A DNA stretch of 19,867 bases from DSWT01 sp035415725. GTDB lineage: Bacteria > Chloroflexota > Anaerolineae > B4-G1 > SLSP01. The notes beneath the pieces were generated by a model. The model was not told the DNA's origin. It saw only the letters and a program-made list of their open reading frames with translations, and made no database searches. Where the stretch lies: the NCBI GenBank assembly GCA_035415725.1, contig DAOOGN010000081.1, forward strand, positions 1 through 19,867. Direction: 5' to 3'. The position numbers and the translations under genes are program-made. This document shows, piece after piece, positions 13,227-19,867 of this stretch. How positions within the stretch are numbered: the stretch's first letter is position 1; each line of letters begins with the position of its first letter.

Positions 13227-14882
13227 CTACGCAATCCGGCGTATAGCCTCAGGGAGCGCATGGACTACATCACTGGCGGCTAATCCCGCTGCGCCGAGGC
13301 GTTCCCTGACGATTTCCCCCGCCAGTCCGTGCAGATAAGCGCCCACGACGGCGGCCTGGAAAGCATCAAGACCCTGGGCGCGCAGTGCTGTCACCGTTCC
13401 CGCCAAGACGTCGCCGGTGCCGGCGGAGCCTAGTGCCGGATTGGCAAACGGCAACAGCATAGCCTTTCCCTCCGGCGCGGCGATGATGGTAAATGCCCCC
13501 TTGAGCACCACGATGTGGCCCCACGCGGCGGCGGATTCTTGGGCCACGCGCAGACGGTCGGATTGAACCTCCGCCGTCGTTTTTTGCGTCAGACGCGCCA
13601 TCTCGCCGGGATGGGGCGTGAGAATCGTGTTCGGCGGCAGAAGGCGTGGCCAGTCCGGAATTTCGCTGAGGATGTTCAACCCATCCGCGTCCACGATCAG
13701 CGGGGGGAGGGATGGTGCCCGTTCCTCATCAGGTTGTGTCACGCTGGGCGCAAAACCTGTTTTGCGTTTTCCTGCGTCCAATCCCAGGAGTTTCCGCACG
13801 AAGGCCGTGGTTTCCGGCGTGTGGCTCAACCCCGGCCCGATGAGGAGGGCCGAGTAAGAGGACATTTTTTCCATCAGGATGGCTGCCGCGTGCATATCCA
13901 CCACACCGAGCGTGTGCGGCAGTAAAAGGTATGTCGCTTCGGGCACAGCCGGGACAATGGCCGGATGCAGAACATTCGGTACCGCGAGCGTGACCAGGCC
14001 GACGCCGGCCCGCACCGCCGCCGCCGCGGCGAGAACGGCGGCCCCCGTGTAATTCACCGAACCGGCGGCGATCAAGGCTTTCCCGAAAGTGCCCTTGTGT
14101 GCATCCAGAGGACGCGCGGGCAGCCACTGTTGCATTTGGAGAGGGGTCGCCACCTCCGGCCCGGCGCCGGGAAATTCAATGCCTTTGGGAATCCCGATGT
14201 CGGCGACCAGCAATTCGCCCACATAAGCGGCACCGGGAAAGCGAAAGTGTCCCCATTTGGGCGCGCCGAAGGTAACCGTTACATGGGCTTTGAGGGCCAG
14301 GGGATCGATGGCGCCGGTTTCAAAATCCAGCCCCGACGGTCCATCCACGGCGACGATCAGCGGGTGCGGCGATGTGGATTTGGGGGCGCGATTGAGAGAG
14401 AGCAACGGTTCGACGGCGGTCTGCGCCAGGGCGGCTTTCACATTTTGCAGCACGGAAGCGACCACGCCGCGCAACGGGGGTGCGGCGCCGATGCCGAGCA
14501 AGCTGTCAATGATGACACACGCCTGGGCTGTCAGACGACGCAGGGTGTCGTATGGGGCATCTTCCTGCGCCGTGACGCTGGCGACGCCGCTGGTCTGCGC
14601 CTGTCGCAAGACGGCGTCTTGTTCGGGATCGCGTGGACTTGTGAGGTAGGCGGTGACGTTGGCCCCGGCCTCTTGCAGGATGCGCGCCGCGACTAAACCG
14701 TCTCCGCCGTTGTTGCCCGGCCCCACCAGAACCAGGATACGGCGTTCCTTCACCGCCATTTGATGTAAAACCGCCAACGCGACACCTCTACCGGCCAGTT
14801 CCATCATACGGGCGTAGCTCTGCCCGGCCATATCGGCCGTCGACTCCAGCGCCCGCATTTCAGATAAGGATAGGATGCGCAT
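13227..14882 (-). CDS. nnr: Bifunctional NAD(P)H-hydrate repair enzyme Nnr (epimerase and dehydratase)
   Basis: Repairs damaged NAD(P)HX. The N-terminal YjeF_N epimerase domain has VGPGNNGGDGLVAARIL and VAVDGPSGLDFETGAI. The C-terminal ribokinase-like dehydratase has HKGTFGKALIAAG, IGPGLSH, IVDADGLN, TPHPGEMARL and NPALGSAGTGDVLAGTV, the last carrying the catalytic Asp. ATG 14882 is chosen, giving 551 residues: GGAGG is 5 bases upstream and the protein begins MRILSLSEMRALE, the usual family start. A longer frame would overlap the previous gene. Two non-conserved insertions occur: one before VAVDGPSGLD, and one before LIVDADGLN (residues GKRKTGFAPS and on) that covers a perfect DNA palindrome. 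It lies 20 bases after the PHP gene on the same strand, as the last gene of the operon. Confidence 0.94.
   Translation of the reverse strand: MRILSLSEMRALESTADMAGQSYARMMELAGRGVALAVLHQMAVKERRILVLVGPGNNGGDGLVAARILQEAGANVTAYLTSPRDPEQDAVLRQAQTSGVASVTAQEDAPYDTLRRLTAQACVIIDSLLGIGAAPPLRGVVASVLQNVKAALAQTAVEPLLSLNRAPKSTSPHPLIVAVDGPSGLDFETGAIDPLALKAHVTVTFGAPKWGHFRFPGAAYVGELLVADIGIPKGIEFPGAGPEVATPLQMQQWLPARPLDAHKGTFGKALIAAGSVNYTGAAVLAAAAAVRAGVGLVTLAVPNVLHPAIVPAVPEATYLLLPHTLGVVDMHAAAILMEKMSSYSALLIGPGLSHTPETTAFVRKLLGLDAGKRKTGFAPSVTQPDEERAPSLPPLIVDADGLNILSEIPDWPRLLPPNTILTPHPGEMARLTQKTTAEVQSDRLRVAQESAAAWGHIVVLKGAFTIIAAPEGKAMLLPFANPALGSAGTGDVLAGTVTALRAQGLDAFQAAVVGAYLHGLAGEIVRERLGAAGLAASDVVHALPEAIRRIA
13749..13766. 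repeat. Perfect inverted repeat CGCAAAAC-CT-GTTTTGCG inside nnr
   Basis: An 8-bp perfect stem with a 2-base loop lies in the part of nnr that encodes a family-atypical insertion. The AT-rich stem contrasts with its GC-rich surroundings. It looks like a small palindrome inserted in frame. Confidence 0.55.
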
Positions 14883-14902
14883 GGTTCCTCCCGCTGGGTC
14901 GC

Positions 14903-16645
14903 TCAATCTTCTATGAGCGCCGCCCACGCCCCGTGAATCCCTTCTTCGGTCACGCCGTAATAGACGCGCTGCTCGGCGTCGGTCTTTTGGACCAGGTCGT
15001 AGCGCATCTGGGCGTTGTACTCGCGCTGCTTCCAGATGCCGATGTTGCCCATCCAGCGGACCTGATGCGGCTTCACCGGATTGTTTTCCGCTTCGTCGAT
15101 GGCATAACGCCAGAGGCGCCGCGCCGAGTTGCGGGTGACGTTGTTGACAACGCTGCCGTTGCGCAGGTCGCGCATGGTGTAATAGCGGACGTTATTTCGC
15201 GTTTCGACGGCGGCAATTTCGACGCCGGTGCGCGGCGGCTCGATGAGCGCCTGCCCCGGTTCGAGCAGCACGTTGGCCGTTTCCATGCCGGGGCCAGACG
15301 CGGGTGGAGTCGGCGTTGCCGGACTCTCGCCCAGGCTGCGTTTCACCAGTTCCACAATCTCGTCTCGCACGGCCGGGGTCGTTTCGGCTTCACTGCGGAT
15401 GTAGATTTCACTCTCGTCCAGGGTATAAGGTGGATTGTCGCCTCGTGGCACCACCAGACGCACGACTTTGACGTTTTGCGTTTCCTGAATATCGATGTTG
15501 ACCGGCAGGGTGGGGGTGAGGCGCGTTTCGATTTCCGTTTTGAGGGCATGGATCACCCGCGTGGGCGAATTTCCCAAGCCCGACGGTGGAACCTGCGCGT
15601 CGGTGGAGACGCCGATGTAGAGCGTGCCCCCGTTGGTGTTGGCGAAAGCGCAGACGTCGGCGACGATGGCATCCAGGAACCCGCCGCGCCGGCTGAACCG
15701 GTCATGGAAATCCTGGACGATGTTGGGGCCTTCTTTGCGTGCGGCCTGGATGTAGTCGAAGGGATGCGCTTCCGCGCGATAAGGACGGGTGCGGGCAAAG
15801 TCGTCGCCGGCAAAGACGACGTGCAGTGCGGCAAAGGATAATTCGTCCAACAGAATTTCGGTGATGCGGTCGCCAATGCCGATATTGCGCGCATTGTTCG
15901 GGTCGCGCGTCAAACGATGGGTGTCCGAACCCTGGATGCAACGCATGCGGCGGGGATATTCGGGCTTGGAGCCGTCGAAAAAGCGCGCCGTCGTTTTCTT
16001 GTCGGTTTTTTCCAGGTCGGTGACTTCGAGGGCATGCAGATGGGGGTCTTGGGTGAAGGCGATGCGCGTTTGTCCGCCAAAGCGGATCCCCTGCAAGGCG
16101 ACGCCGTGGGCAGAGTTCGCGTGGGCGGCGATCACCAGGCCGCCGGCCTCGTTGATCATCTGGTAGGCGGTCAGCACATCGACGGTGGCGCCCACTTCGG
16201 TTGCCCCATTGTCCAGTTTGTCGGGAGGAACGTTCATTTGCCGCAGCAAGAATTCCAGGTCACGGACGGGTGTTTCGTCCGAGAAGATGCCCAGGATGTG
16301 AAATCCGAATGTAGCGGTGAACTCAAAACCGGTCAGTAGCAGGAGTTTTTCTTGCAGGCGACGATATTCCTGAAGCCTTTTTTCTTCTTCAGGCTTCAGA
16401 CGATTCAGACGTTTCAGCAACTCAAGATCGTCGATTTCACCGAGCATCTGTTTGTAACCGGCGACGGTGTTATGATCGGTGAACGCAATAATGTCCACTC
16501 CGCGTCGTTCGGCTTCTTGTAAAATGTCCAGGTAGGTGATACTCTTCTGTTGGTGGTCTGCGGATGCCGGGGTGTGAATGTGCAAATCCATCTTGTACCA
16601 TTGTGCGGTGGGTTGGGTCTTTTGCTTGTGTTTTTTTCGGGTCAT
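14903..16645 (-). CDS. PHP-domain phosphoesterase fused to an AlbA_2 (Schlafen-like) domain
   Basis: Protein of 580 residues. The N-terminal PHP metallo-phosphoesterase domain has all expected ligand motifs: HIH (22-24), TDHN (56-59), GFEF with Glu108, His116, His175 (AHANSAHG), and GSDTH with Asp241 and His243. A charged, helical, coiled-coil-like insert (about 64-104) sits between the second and third motifs. From about residue 305 an AlbA_2/ATP-binding-like domain follows, with VCAFANTNGGTLYIGV at 331-346. The usual preceding E-x-EFK motif of Schlafen-type domains is not seen. A Pro-rich linker and an uncharacterised 100-residue C-terminus with tyrosine- and arginine-rich segments (RNNVRYYTMRDLRNG) complete it. 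Likely acts on a phosphodiester or nucleic acid in the cytoplasm. Substrate unknown. It is 19 bases after the receiver gene and 20 bases before nnr. Confidence 0.88.
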   Translation of the reverse strand: MTRKKHKQKTQPTAQWYKMDLHIHTPASADHQQKSITYLDILQEAERRGVDIIAFTDHNTVAGYKQMLGEIDDLELLKRLNRLKPEEEKRLQEYRRLQEKLLLLTGFEFTATFGFHILGIFSDETPVRDLEFLLRQMNVPPDKLDNGATEVGATVDVLTAYQMINEAGGLVIAAHANSAHGVALQGIRFGGQTRIAFTQDPHLHALEVTDLEKTDKKTTARFFDGSKPEYPRRMRCIQGSDTHRLTRDPNNARNIGIGDRITEILLDELSFAALHVVFAGDDFARTRPYRAEAHPFDYIQAARKEGPNIVQDFHDRFSRRGGFLDAIVADVCAFANTNGGTLYIGVSTDAQVPPSGLGNSPTRVIHALKTEIETRLTPTLPVNIDIQETQNVKVVRLVVPRGDNPPYTLDESEIYIRSEAETTPAVRDEIVELVKRSLGESPATPTPPASGPGMETANVLLEPGQALIEPPRTGVEIAAVETRNNVRYYTMRDLRNGSVVNNVTRNSARRLWRYAIDEAENNPVKPHQVRWMGNIGIWKQREYNAQMRYDLVQKTDAEQRVYYGVTEEGIHGAWAALIED

Positions 16646-16664
16646 AGGTTTTATTTTCTCTACT

Positions 16665-17060
16665 TTAGGGAATAAGTGGGCGCTCGGGTGAAAGCTCTTG
16701 CGCCGGTGGTTCGCTCAGCGTGCGTATACGCTCGAGCAATTCGGCGGGATGGAACGGCTTGAGAATGAAATCTGCCGCTCCGTTCTGTTTACATTCGTCC
16801 GCGTGATCCATTCCGGAGGTGACAATGACCGGAATCTGTTTCAAGAGCGCATCGCTTTTTAACTCCCGCAGGGCGCCCATGGAATTGCCACCGGCCAGAT
16901 GGTAATCCATGAGAATCAACGCCAATGGATGCTCCCGTGCTGCCGGGACGATATCTTTGGGGCGGCTGGCGGTCACGACTTCATTGCCTTCTAACTCCAT
17001 CAAGGTTTTAAGCAATCCGAGCATAACTTTATCATCGTCAGCAACGAGTATTCTTGACAT
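16665..17060 (-). CDS. Single-domain response regulator (CheY-like receiver)
   Basis: Stand-alone receiver domain of 131 residues without an output domain. The acidic pocket is Asp8/Asp9 (VADDDK), the phospho-acceptor Asp52 (LILMDYHLAGG), the switch Thr81/Ser82 (VIVTSGMD) and the conserved Lys101 (ILKPFHP). The C-terminal 15 residues (EPPAQELSPERPLIP) are a disordered tail. ATG 17060 is preferred, with AGGAG about 6 bases upstream. A TTG at 17066 would add two residues. It is the first gene of a three-gene minus-strand operon with the PHP-AlbA_2 protein and nnr. No histidine kinase lies in the window, so its partner is unknown. Confidence 0.92.
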   Translation of the reverse strand: MSRILVADDDKVMLGLLKTLMELEGNEVVTASRPKDIVPAAREHPLALILMDYHLAGGNSMGALRELKSDALLKQIPVIVTSGMDHADECKQNGAADFILKPFHPAELLERIRTLSEPPAQELSPERPLIP

Positions 17061-17180
17061 ATTCAACTCCTATGTCACCATGAGTCACTGGACCAGGGGG
17101 CGGTTGGTCACGAGCCATTCGTTCCGTCTGCGCCGGTCCTGCCTTTCCTTGCAGAGCATTGTACCACAGATTGATATATT

Positions 17181-17441
17181 GTATCTATTCAGGCTAGTAA
17201 CCCTGACGAAGCCACTTATTCCCTATGCCAGGTTTGGCGTAGACTTTGGTATGCCAGGTGCTTCTGTATGACAAGATATTCGTGTGTCTATCAGCCCATT
17301 CCCCCTGCCCCCCTTCTTCCCCGCTGGCGGGGGAGAAGGGAGTTGGGGGATGAGAGGGTCATCACCTGCCGCAGGGGTAATCTATTATGTGCTCTCCCCA
17401 AAGTCCCGTTCGCCACCTGGCAAGGGTGGCTGAATAGTTAC
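17181..17441. mobile_element. Element C: second full-length member of the GTATCTATTCAGG family
   Basis: Left end GTATCTATTCAGG (17181) and right end GGCTGAATAGTTAC (to 17441) match element B. In between align GAAGCCACTTATTCCCTAT, TTTGGTATGCCAGGTGCT, CGCTGGCGGGGGAGAAGGG, TTGGGGGATGAGAGGGTC and GCCACCTGGCAAGGGTGGC. It lacks the 17-bp hairpin cassette that B carries. Only ATATT is shared by its immediate flanks (17176-17180, 17442-17446), so a full 8-bp duplication is not preserved. The whole 17061-17564 gap is otherwise without a gene. Confidence 0.8.
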
Positions 17442-17449
17442 ATATTTAG

Positions 17450-17455
17450 TATAAT
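17450..17455 (+). promoter_or_regulatory. Possible -10 box TATAAT upstream of the DegV gene
   Basis: A perfect TATAAT lies 9 bases beyond the right end of element C and about 110 bases before the DegV start codon. No good -35 hexamer is visible at the right distance; that region would fall in the element's end. TTGACT at 17461 is an alternative -35 with no clear -10. Confidence 0.35.
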
Positions 17456-17564
17456 AGACATTGACTTATGCTTTGTGCGCCTTGTCATCCTGGAACCGGA
17501 TCAGGAAATACGATGGTAGTGCTTTTTTCTATTCATTTTCAGTTCTTATCAAGGAGTAAAAACT

Positions 17565-18419
17565 ATGGAACGCTTTGTCGTGGTGACGGATAGTACGGCG
17601 AATTTGCCGCCGGAGTTAGTCGCGGAGTATGATGTGTCGGTCATCCCGTTAACGGTGCACTGGGGAGAAGAGACATATCTAGAAGGCGTCACGTTGGACG
17701 GGCCGACGTTCTACCAATGGCTTCAGGAGCGCGAGACCTTACCGACGACGTCACAGCCATCCCCTGGGGCGTTTATCGAGTTTTTCCAACAGGTTGCAGA
17801 GAAATATGCCACCCCGAACATCTTGGGGATTTTTATCTCCACCGAGATGAGCGGAACGTTGGCTTCGGCGACGCAGGCGAAGGCCGAACTTCCCGACCTG
17901 CACATCGAGTTGGTGGATTCACGTTCGGTGTCGATGGGACTGGGGATGCAGGTGTTGATCGCGGCACGGGCCGCACACGCGGGGCAGTCGTTGGAAGCCG
18001 CTGTGGAACATGCGTTGCACATGCGCGACGAGGTGCAGGTTATATTTGCGGTGGACACCCTGGAATATCTGCGCCGCGGCGGGCGTATCGGCGGGGCGGC
18101 GTGCTTTTTGGGCACGACGCTCAATCTCAAGCCTGTACTTCATATCCAGGATGGGCAAGTGATGCCGTTGGAGAAAGTGCGTATGCGGCGCAAGTCCTTA
18201 CAGCGGGTGGTCGAGATTATCGCCGAGCGTCTCCAGGGGCGTCGGGCGAGGGAAATGGCTATCGTTTATGCGCAGGCGGAGGATGATGTTGCCCTCGTGA
18301 AAGGGTGGCTCATGGAGCGTTTTAACCCTGATGCGCTGTACACAGCGTTGCTGACGCCCGTCGTCGGCACCCATGCCGGGCCGGGAGCGCTGGCGGTGGT
18401 TTTCTATGCGGAAGAGTAG
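17565..18419 (+). CDS. DegV family fatty-acid-binding protein
   Basis: Cytoplasmic protein of 284 residues, full length for the family. Members bind a fatty acid, and FakB members present it to the kinase FakA. The N-terminus VVVTDSTANLPPELV holds the DST motif. SQPSPGAFIEFF, IFISTEMSGTLASA, DTLEYLRRGGRIGG and the near-terminal GTHAGPGALAV are typical DegV landmarks lining the lipid pocket. AAGGAG is about 8 bases before ATG. The phosphorylase gene follows after 64 bases on the same strand, so co-transcription is possible. No fakA is present in the window, so a FakB role is unproven. Confidence 0.93.
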   Translation: MERFVVVTDSTANLPPELVAEYDVSVIPLTVHWGEETYLEGVTLDGPTFYQWLQERETLPTTSQPSPGAFIEFFQQVAEKYATPNILGIFISTEMSGTLASATQAKAELPDLHIELVDSRSVSMGLGMQVLIAARAAHAGQSLEAAVEHALHMRDEVQVIFAVDTLEYLRRGGRIGGAACFLGTTLNLKPVLHIQDGQVMPLEKVRMRRKSLQRVVEIIAERLQGRRAREMAIVYAQAEDDVALVKGWLMERFNPDALYTALLTPVVGTHAGPGALAVVFYAEE

Positions 18420-18483
18420 CTGAAGCGGTTTTGAGAGCGGGGTCCGGGATGACAAGGCATTTTCAAGTGAGGGAGACAAGCCC

Positions 18484-19788
18484 ATGCGCATGATCGAATT
18501 GATTGAGAAGAAGCGCGATGGCGAGGCGCTGACAACAGAAGAGATTCAGTTTTTCGTGGAGGGTTATACCGCCGGAACGATCCCTGATTACCAGGCCGCG
18601 GCGTTGCTGATGGCGATCATGTTGCGGGGGATGGACAACCGCGAAACCGCCGCTCTGACGCTGGCCATGGCCTATTCTGGCGCGGTGTTGGACTTGAAGG
18701 ACGTGGCGCCCCTGGTGGTGGACAAGCACTCGACGGGCGGCGTCGGCGACAAAGTCAGCCTGGTGGTTGCGCCGGCCGTCGCAGCCTGCGGTCTGCCGGT
18801 GGGGAAAATGTCCGGACGTGCCTTGGGATTTTCCGGCGGCACATTGGACAAGTTGGAGTCTGTACCGGGGTATCGTGCGGATCTGAGTGTGGCGGAGTTC
18901 AAGGCGCAACTCAAGCAGATCGGCATTGTGCTTACCGGACAATCGGCCGATCTGGCGCCTGCCGATGGCAAGATTTATGCTCTGCGCGACGTCACCGGCA
19001 CGGTTCCCAGTATTCCGTTGATCACCAGTTCGATCATGAGCAAAAAAATCGCTGCCGGCACCGATGCTATTGTTCTAGACGTCAAAGTCGGCAGTGGGGC
19101 GTTTATGAAATCCCTGGAAGAGGCGCGGGCATTGGCCGAGGGCATGGTACGCATCGGCCGCACCGTAGGCCGCCAGGTCACGGCGTTGATTTCCGATATG
19201 AACCAACCTTTGGGGTACGCGGTGGGCAATAGCCTGGAAGTGTGCGAAGCTATTGACACATTGCACGGTCAAGGTCCGGCGGATTTCCGTGCGCATTGTC
19301 TGGAGGTTGCCGGTGAGATGCTATGTCTGGGCAGAAAGGCCGACACGGTCGCGGCGGGCGTTCAACTGGCGACCGAGGCCATCGCCACAGGCCGGGCGTG
19401 GGAGAAGTTTCGGCAGTTGATCAGCGCTCAAGGGGGGGATGTGCGTTATGTCGATGATCCCGCCCGTTTCCCCACAGCGGCGCTGATCGAATCTGTTCCT
19501 TCCCCCAAGAGTGGCTATCTGGCCATGGTGCGCGCCGACGAAATCGGGATGGCGGTGTTGGGGTTGGGAGGAGGCCGTGAGGAAAAAGGCGCTCCTCTTG
19601 ATTATCAGGTCGGTATCGTTTTGCATTGTAAAGTCGGTGACAAAGTCGAGGTCGGCGAACCGCTCTTTACCGTCCACGCTAACGATGCCGGCAGACGTGA
19701 TGAAGCGGTGCGCCGCACCTTGCGCGCCCTGACTTTCACGCCTGATCCGGTTGAACCGCTGCCTTTGTTCTATGCCCGAATCGCTTAG
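18484..19788 (+). CDS. deoA: Thymidine / pyrimidine-nucleoside phosphorylase
   Basis: Cleaves thymidine and/or uridine with phosphate to free base and (deoxy)ribose-1-phosphate in nucleoside salvage. 434 residues, full length. The phosphate site is Lys81-His-Ser-Thr-Gly-Gly-Val-Gly-Asp. The family signature at 110-125 reads SGRALGFSGGTLDKLE, with FS in place of the usual HT. Base-binding Arg168, Ser183 and Lys187 match Arg171, Ser186 and Lys190 of E. coli DeoA by alignment by eye. The C-terminal domain (VGIVLHCKVGDKVEVGEPLFTVHAND) closes over the site. Preference for thymidine (DeoA) or for several pyrimidine nucleosides (Pdp) cannot be decided. GAGGGAG gives an acceptable ribosome site before ATG 18484; an internal ATG at 18490 is less likely. 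Confidence 0.95.
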   Translation: MRMIELIEKKRDGEALTTEEIQFFVEGYTAGTIPDYQAAALLMAIMLRGMDNRETAALTLAMAYSGAVLDLKDVAPLVVDKHSTGGVGDKVSLVVAPAVAACGLPVGKMSGRALGFSGGTLDKLESVPGYRADLSVAEFKAQLKQIGIVLTGQSADLAPADGKIYALRDVTGTVPSIPLITSSIMSKKIAAGTDAIVLDVKVGSGAFMKSLEEARALAEGMVRIGRTVGRQVTALISDMNQPLGYAVGNSLEVCEAIDTLHGQGPADFRAHCLEVAGEMLCLGRKADTVAAGVQLATEAIATGRAWEKFRQLISAQGGDVRYVDDPARFPTAALIESVPSPKSGYLAMVRADEIGMAVLGLGGGREEKGAPLDYQVGIVLHCKVGDKVEVGEPLFTVHANDAGRRDEAVRRTLRALTFTPDPVEPLPLFYARIA

Positions 19789-19867
19789 AGTCGTAACGGT
19801 CGTTAAAGGAACGTAACTATCTCGACAATGTTAGATTAGGTTTGAGATCGCTGAGTGCGTTGGGCTT
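19789..19867. other. 3' flank, no gene seen
   Basis: 79 bases follow the phosphorylase stop. A short imperfect inverted repeat (TAACGGTCGTTA) lies near the stop but has no following T-run. No start of another gene is evident. Confidence 0.4.

Noticed and set aside
13227..14927. Longer nnr start at 14927
   Set aside because: It would overlap the end of the PHP gene and add residues absent from the family. ATG 14882 has a clear GGAGG site and gives the usual N-terminus.
14903..16645. Proven anti-phage defence gene
   Set aside because: Schlafen-like and PHP domains occur in defence loci, but there are no other defence genes here and the expected nuclease motif of the AlbA_2 part is missing, so a defence role is not claimed.

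Overview
The window looks like chromosomal DNA of a member of the Chloroflexota, probably Anaerolineae or a near relative. This rests on general gene style, not on a marker gene. The pointers are a GC-rich composition, lipoproteins with Thr/Pro-rich linkers followed by LysM and M23 domains, large GT-C membrane glycosyltransferases with C-terminal beta-sandwich domains, and many short palindromic repeats between genes. No rRNA, tRNA, CRISPR array, transposase or phage gene was found.

Layout. Positions 1-880 hold no convincing gene. They contain a six-unit 63-bp tandem array (280-657) and a possible leader. A plus-strand pair follows: an MgtC/DUF4010 membrane protein and a LysM/M23 lipoprotein. 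Next comes a minus-strand block of a zinc alcohol dehydrogenase, a large GT-C/DUF2142-like protein, a GT4 glycosyltransferase and, beyond a 650-bp patch of nested mobile elements (8604-9174), a second GT-C protein. These glycan genes probably build or polymerise a surface polysaccharide or glycoprotein glycan. A plus-strand pair encodes a duplicated-domain lipoprotein and the flavodiiron protein FprA. It converges, through two terminator-like hairpins, on a tight minus-strand operon of a CheY-like receiver protein, a PHP-AlbA_2 fusion and the bifunctional NAD(P)HX repair enzyme Nnr. The last part, after another mobile element (17181-17441), is a plus-strand DegV protein and a thymidine/pyrimidine-nucleoside phosphorylase.

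Most of the unusual signal lies in the repeats. (1) A family of non-autonomous elements has imperfect ends GTATCTATTCAGG / GGCTGAATAGTTAC. One copy (8851-9166) has an exact 8-bp target duplication. (2) A second MITE (8612-8734) sits inside the end of an older copy of that family. Removing it with one TCTAT duplicate restores the end sequence exactly. (3) Inside this MITE is a 62-bp segment that folds perfectly into a closing stem with three arms. (4) Low-complexity word repeats occur in frame in four inter-helix loops of the 830-aa GT-C gene. Among the genes, the receiver / PHP-AlbA_2 / Nnr operon is the least explained combination. No complete, recognisable new defence or metabolic system could be demonstrated from sequence alone.
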